Shown here: positions 55,343-56,086 of the stretch, in pieces | Numbering within the stretch: position 1 is the stretch's first letter | Layout of the letters: every line of letters begins with the position of its first letter | Notes under the pieces: generated by a model | Seen by the model: only the letters and a program-made list of their open reading frames with translations | What the model was told of the DNA's origin: nothing | Databases searched by the model: none | DNA from: Acidobacteriota bacterium | GTDB taxonomy: Bacteria; Acidobacteriota; Polarisedimenticolia; JBFMGF01 | DNA length: 56,086 nucleotides | NCBI GenBank assembly: GCA_040752675.1 | Contig: JBFMGF010000114.1 | Location: 1-56,086, forward strand | Direction: 5' to 3' | Made by a program: the position numbers and the translations under genes

Positions 55343-55765
55343 TTAAATATCGAAGATTATACGAAGAGCCCATCCGGTCCTATCCTCGGATACTAGGATG
55401 TTGTGGTAGGTAGCTGCCTTGATCTCTTTTCTGATTCTGTGAACGTCATGCCTGAACTCTTCTCCCCTGCACTCTGCTTTCAGGAATCTATCGCCCATCT
55501 CCCTGATATCAAAGATCTTGAGCAGAACACTTCTCGCGTCATGGATGAATAGAAGCTCATTGAGCCAGTTCACCATCAGTTCTTCCCTGTCCTCTCCTGT
55601 CACCTCGATCCTGTATATGCTTTTCGGTTCCACCGTGGATAGATCTATCATGATGTCAAAGACGGAAAAAGCGGCTCGTTCGAATAGTTCCTGCTTTGAC
55701 CCCGCTCTTACAATCAGTCCGAGATCCGCCGTATGATCGATGAACTCATAAAAACTTGCGGCCAT
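55343..55765 (-). CDS. Archease, RtcB activator
   Basis: 140 residues. Archease signature FIDHTADLGLIVRAGS with the conserved metal-binding Asp, GEDREELMVNWLNELLF, and the C-terminal IKAATYHNILV and IIFDI. Archease speeds RtcB guanylylation and allows multiple turnover; the adjacent rtcB is the expected partner. A -10 TATAAT at 55781-55776 places the mRNA start within a few nt of the ATG, and no ribosome site is visible, so the message may be leaderless. Confidence 0.95.
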   Translation of the reverse strand: MAASFYEFIDHTADLGLIVRAGSKQELFERAAFSVFDIMIDLSTVEPKSIYRIEVTGEDREELMVNWLNELLFIHDARSVLLKIFDIREMGDRFLKAECRGEEFRHDVHRIRKEIKAATYHNILVSEDRTGWALRIIFDI

Positions 55766-55775
55766 ATCTTTTTAT

Positions 55776-55781
55776 ATTATA
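55776..55781 (-). promoter_or_regulatory. -10 element of the archease-rtcB operon
   Basis: Perfect TATAAT on the minus strand; only a weak TTGCTT 19 nt upstream. Predicted start about 4 nt before the ATG at 55765. Confidence 0.45.
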
Positions 55782-55831
55782 GTCACTGCTGGCGGAGCGA
55801 AGCAATTCTTTTCATCGAGCCTCGCTTTCCT

Positions 55832-55860
55832 TGACAAACCTTCTTTCAAAAAATATCATA
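55832..55860 (+). promoter_or_regulatory. Promoter of tRNA-Leu
   Basis: TTGACA (55832-55837), exactly 17 nt, TATCAT (55855-55860); transcription would start about 5 nt before the mature tRNA. Confidence 0.75.
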
Positions 55861-55871
55861 GCGTCTGCGGT

Positions 55872-55959
55872 GCCGAAGTGGCGGAACTGGCAGACGCGCT
55901 AGATTCAGGGTCTAGTGGGCGAATAGCCCGTAGGAGTTCGACCCTCCTCTTCGGCACCA
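55872..55959 (+). tRNA. tRNA-Leu (anticodon CAG)
   Basis: 88 nt with encoded CCA. Acceptor stem GCCGAAG/CTTCGGC with discriminator A; anticodon stem CTAGA/TCTAG with loop TTCAGGG, anticodon CAG at 55906-55908; a long variable arm (GGGCGAATAGCCC) typical of class II tRNAs; T loop GTTCGAC. The A73 and long arm fit Leu. It is not tRNA-Sec, which needs anticodon UCA. Confidence 0.97.
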
Positions 55960-55993
55960 TTGTATTGGTTCAGCGTGAATTGGAGAAAACGGC

Positions 55994-56086
55994 CTATTGA
56001 GTTAAGGTGGAATTGTTAAAGATTTCTATTCTTCTTTTTCTTGCCTCCTGCAATTTCTCATCCCTGGTTTTCAAGATCATTTCTCT
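55994..56086 (-). CDS. C-terminal end of a possible coding sequence entering from the right edge
   Basis: A minus-strand frame open at the window edge encodes about 30 charged residues (TRDEKLQEARKRRIEIF) before a TAG. Too short to identify; it may be only chance. Confidence 0.3.
   Translation of the reverse strand, partial: REMILKTRDEKLQEARKRRIEIFNNSTLTQ

Noticed and set aside
55872-55959. The long-arm tRNA as tRNA-Sec
   Set aside because: The anticodon loop TTCAGGG reads CAG, with a normal 7-bp acceptor and discriminator A; this is tRNA-Leu.

Overview
The window reads as a chromosomal segment of a Gram-negative (diderm), probably anaerobic or microaerophilic bacterium of a deep-branching, Acidobacteriota-like kind. 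The diderm call rests on a complete Tol-Pal cluster, Lnt and many lipobox lipoproteins. The anaerobic lean rests on AhbC- and AhbD-type radical SAM enzymes of the siroheme-dependent heme pathway and a tetraheme c-type cytochrome. The phylum is an inference from gene content and is not proven. Almost every gene is on the minus strand. The plus-strand exceptions are a subtilase, the tol-pal cluster, rpsT and a tRNA.

Layout. 1-6694: the first 2231 residues of a giant secreted Ca-binding protein (two 7-repeat FG-GAP propellers alternating with two thrombospondin type-3 arrays), cut by the window edge. 6899-12739: two sulfatase-fold lipoproteins with TPR tails flanking a lipoprotein subtilase; a third paralogue lies at 31818-34235. 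12883-13734: an unrecognised Cys/Trp-rich lipoprotein with a strong terminator. 13995-18984: pilT-recX-alaS-lytic transglycosylase. 19165-24402: ilvE, then hrcA-dnaK-dnaJ without grpE. 24487-31674: nfeD-slipin-GGDEF-SPOR-lipA-lnt-prfB, a tightly overlapping operon in which prfB carries the classical +1 programmed frameshift. 34389-39025: recN-coaD-aminotransferase-larA-like. 39262-44426: tolQ-tolR-tolA/TonB-tolB-pal-cpoB and rpsT. 44427-46504: rhodanese, MauE/DoxX-like protein and AhbD-type radical SAM. 46648-51760: FAD oxidoreductase, malic enzyme-phosphotransacetylase fusion, bioY and a single-domain response regulator. 51906-55765: AhbC, tetraheme cytochrome, RtcB and archease. 55872-55959: tRNA-Leu(CAG).

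The standout is rtcB (53854-55305). Its reading frame is interrupted by one in-frame UGA exactly at the invariant metal-binding cysteine of the RNA ligase active site (the DINC motif reads DIN-UGA). The following RNA forms a hairpin with a GGUC apical loop closed by A-U, as in the E. coli fdhF SECIS element. I read this as a selenocysteine-containing RtcB, translated from an archease-rtcB operon. UGA is a normal stop in neighbouring genes, so whole-genome reassignment does not explain it.

Other points of note: a fold-type I aminotransferase whose PLP-binding lysine is Met, translationally coupled to a LarA-family gene that keeps its cofactor residues; three sulfatase-fold proteins with Thr where formylglycine enzymes have Cys or Ser; and several good promoters placed so that transcription would start at or within about 10 nt of the start codon. 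No intergenic gap exceeds 300 bases; the larger gaps hold the promoters, terminators and palindromes listed below.
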